Source of the DNA: Thermoplasma sp. Kam2015 | Lineage (GTDB): Archaea > Thermoplasmatota > Thermoplasmata > Thermoplasmatales > Thermoplasmataceae | Assembly (NCBI RefSeq): GCF_003205235.1 | Contig: NZ_QJSM01000024.1 | Location: 1 to 64,000, forward strand | DNA: 64,000 nt | Direction: 5' to 3' | In this document: positions 63,783-64,000 of the stretch, one piece after another | How the letters are laid out: each line of letters opens with the position of its first letter | Numbering within the stretch: position 1 is the stretch's first letter | The notes under the pieces: generated by a model | Told to the model about the DNA's origin: nothing | Databases searched by the model: none | What the model saw: only the letters and a program-made list of their open reading frames with translations | Position numbers and translations under genes: made by a program

Positions 63783-64000
63783 AGAAAGGTTAGGAGTTTG
63801 AGGGAAGCAGTAAAACTCTTTCTTCGGACAGGAGATACACGGACTTCCCCCAACCGGAAATCCTATTGATAAGTTTGCTATATTAATAATAGATGTTCAG
63901 AACTATTAAACTGAAACTACCATACGATAGACCATTGATCGAGACAGCGAAGCAGTTTAGGAACGCATGTCAGTTGGTTCTGGACTATGGTTTTGAGAAT
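63783..64000 (+). mobile_element. IS605-type element with tnpB, left end and 5' part only
   Basis: It follows TTTAT (63778-63782). The left end is almost identical to the element at 12760-14104 over ~75 bases (GGTTAGGAGTTTGAGGGAAG onward), including the imperfect inverted repeat at 63798-63807/63844-63853. tnpB begins at 63893 and runs off the window. Confidence 0.8.
63893..64000 (+). CDS. tnpB: TnpB, N-terminal fragment cut by window edge
   Basis: ATG 63893 opens 36 codons reaching the window end: FRTIKLKLPYDRPLIETAKQ, then FRNACQLVLDYGFEN. This is the usual N-terminal pattern of IS605 OrfB proteins, but clearly unlike the other TnpB (ITATKVKLYPNEGQK). It may belong to the lineage of the partial tnpB at the window start, which cannot be tested here. 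Confidence 0.8.
   Translation, partial: MFRTIKLKLPYDRPLIETAKQFRNACQLVLDYGFEN

Noticed and set aside
1-64000. CRISPR array or defence island
   Set aside because: No regularly spaced repeats and no cas genes. The only RNA-guided nucleases are TnpB proteins of IS elements.

Overview
The window looks like chromosomal DNA of a Thermoplasma species (Thermoplasmata). The inferred glucose dehydrogenase, 2-hydroxyacid dehydrogenase, IdeR-type regulator, FolD, enolase and PfkB kinase match my memory of Thermoplasma acidophilum proteins closely but apparently not residue for residue, so a related strain or species is likely. Many genes have a TATA-like box about 25 bases before the start codon and no Shine-Dalgarno site, as expected for leaderless archaeal transcripts. 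I see no rRNA and no CRISPR array, and one tRNA, tRNA-Thr(CGU).

Layout. 1-1.5 kb: 3' part of a tnpB, a TnpB-less IS relative and gmhA. 1.6-4.1 kb: an ABC exporter operon with a surface protein. 4.5-8.4 kb: a dehydrogenase, a GT2-like protein, a GtrA protein and HtpX. 8.8-12.8 kb: two tandem GT-C-like membrane proteins, bracketed by IS copies. 14-17.4 kb: Hsp20, an ABC1/UbiB kinase, thioredoxin and two very small RNase P protein candidates. 17.5-19.7 kb: a PadR-regulated ABC exporter. 20-22 kb: a radical SAM protein overlapping an IdeR/DtxR regulator. 22-24.3 kb: a frameshifted GT2 and a pilin-like protein. 24.4-35.6 kb: transporters, rpiA, ileS, a PfkB kinase, a gamma carbonic anhydrase, enolase, dphB and a Rieske ferredoxin. 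36-40.2 kb: a four-gene type IV filament motor operon. 40.5-47.7 kb: NhaP, NadE, FolD, glucose dehydrogenase, pyruvate kinase, MoaD-like and CbiZ. 47.8-56.8 kb: tRNA-Thr, DUF1015, endonuclease IV, a TrmB-like regulator, CoaBC, a nitrilase, an alpha/beta hydrolase, PPDK and a PPC protein. 57-63.8 kb: an OBG-type GTPase, a cobalamin-type radical SAM protein, PolB and MscS, ending in another tnpB element.

Metabolically the window holds several genes of glucose breakdown in Thermoplasma: glucose dehydrogenase, enolase, pyruvate kinase, PPDK and ribose-5-phosphate isomerase. It also has a cell-surface theme: GT2, GT-C and GtrA proteins, two ABC exporters, a pilin and a filament motor.

The most unusual signal is a family of IS200/IS605-like elements. 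One complete copy carries tnpB and three copies of about 267 bp carry none, but all share the element ends. They sit at the stop codons of neighbouring genes next to a TTTAW-like motif. In two cases the element's own terminal GTGA takes the place of the host's ATAA, so that the host gene keeps its reading frame and a stop codon in the same place. The second point of interest is the filament operon, which pairs a normal secretion ATPase with a paralogue that has lost its ATPase motifs.
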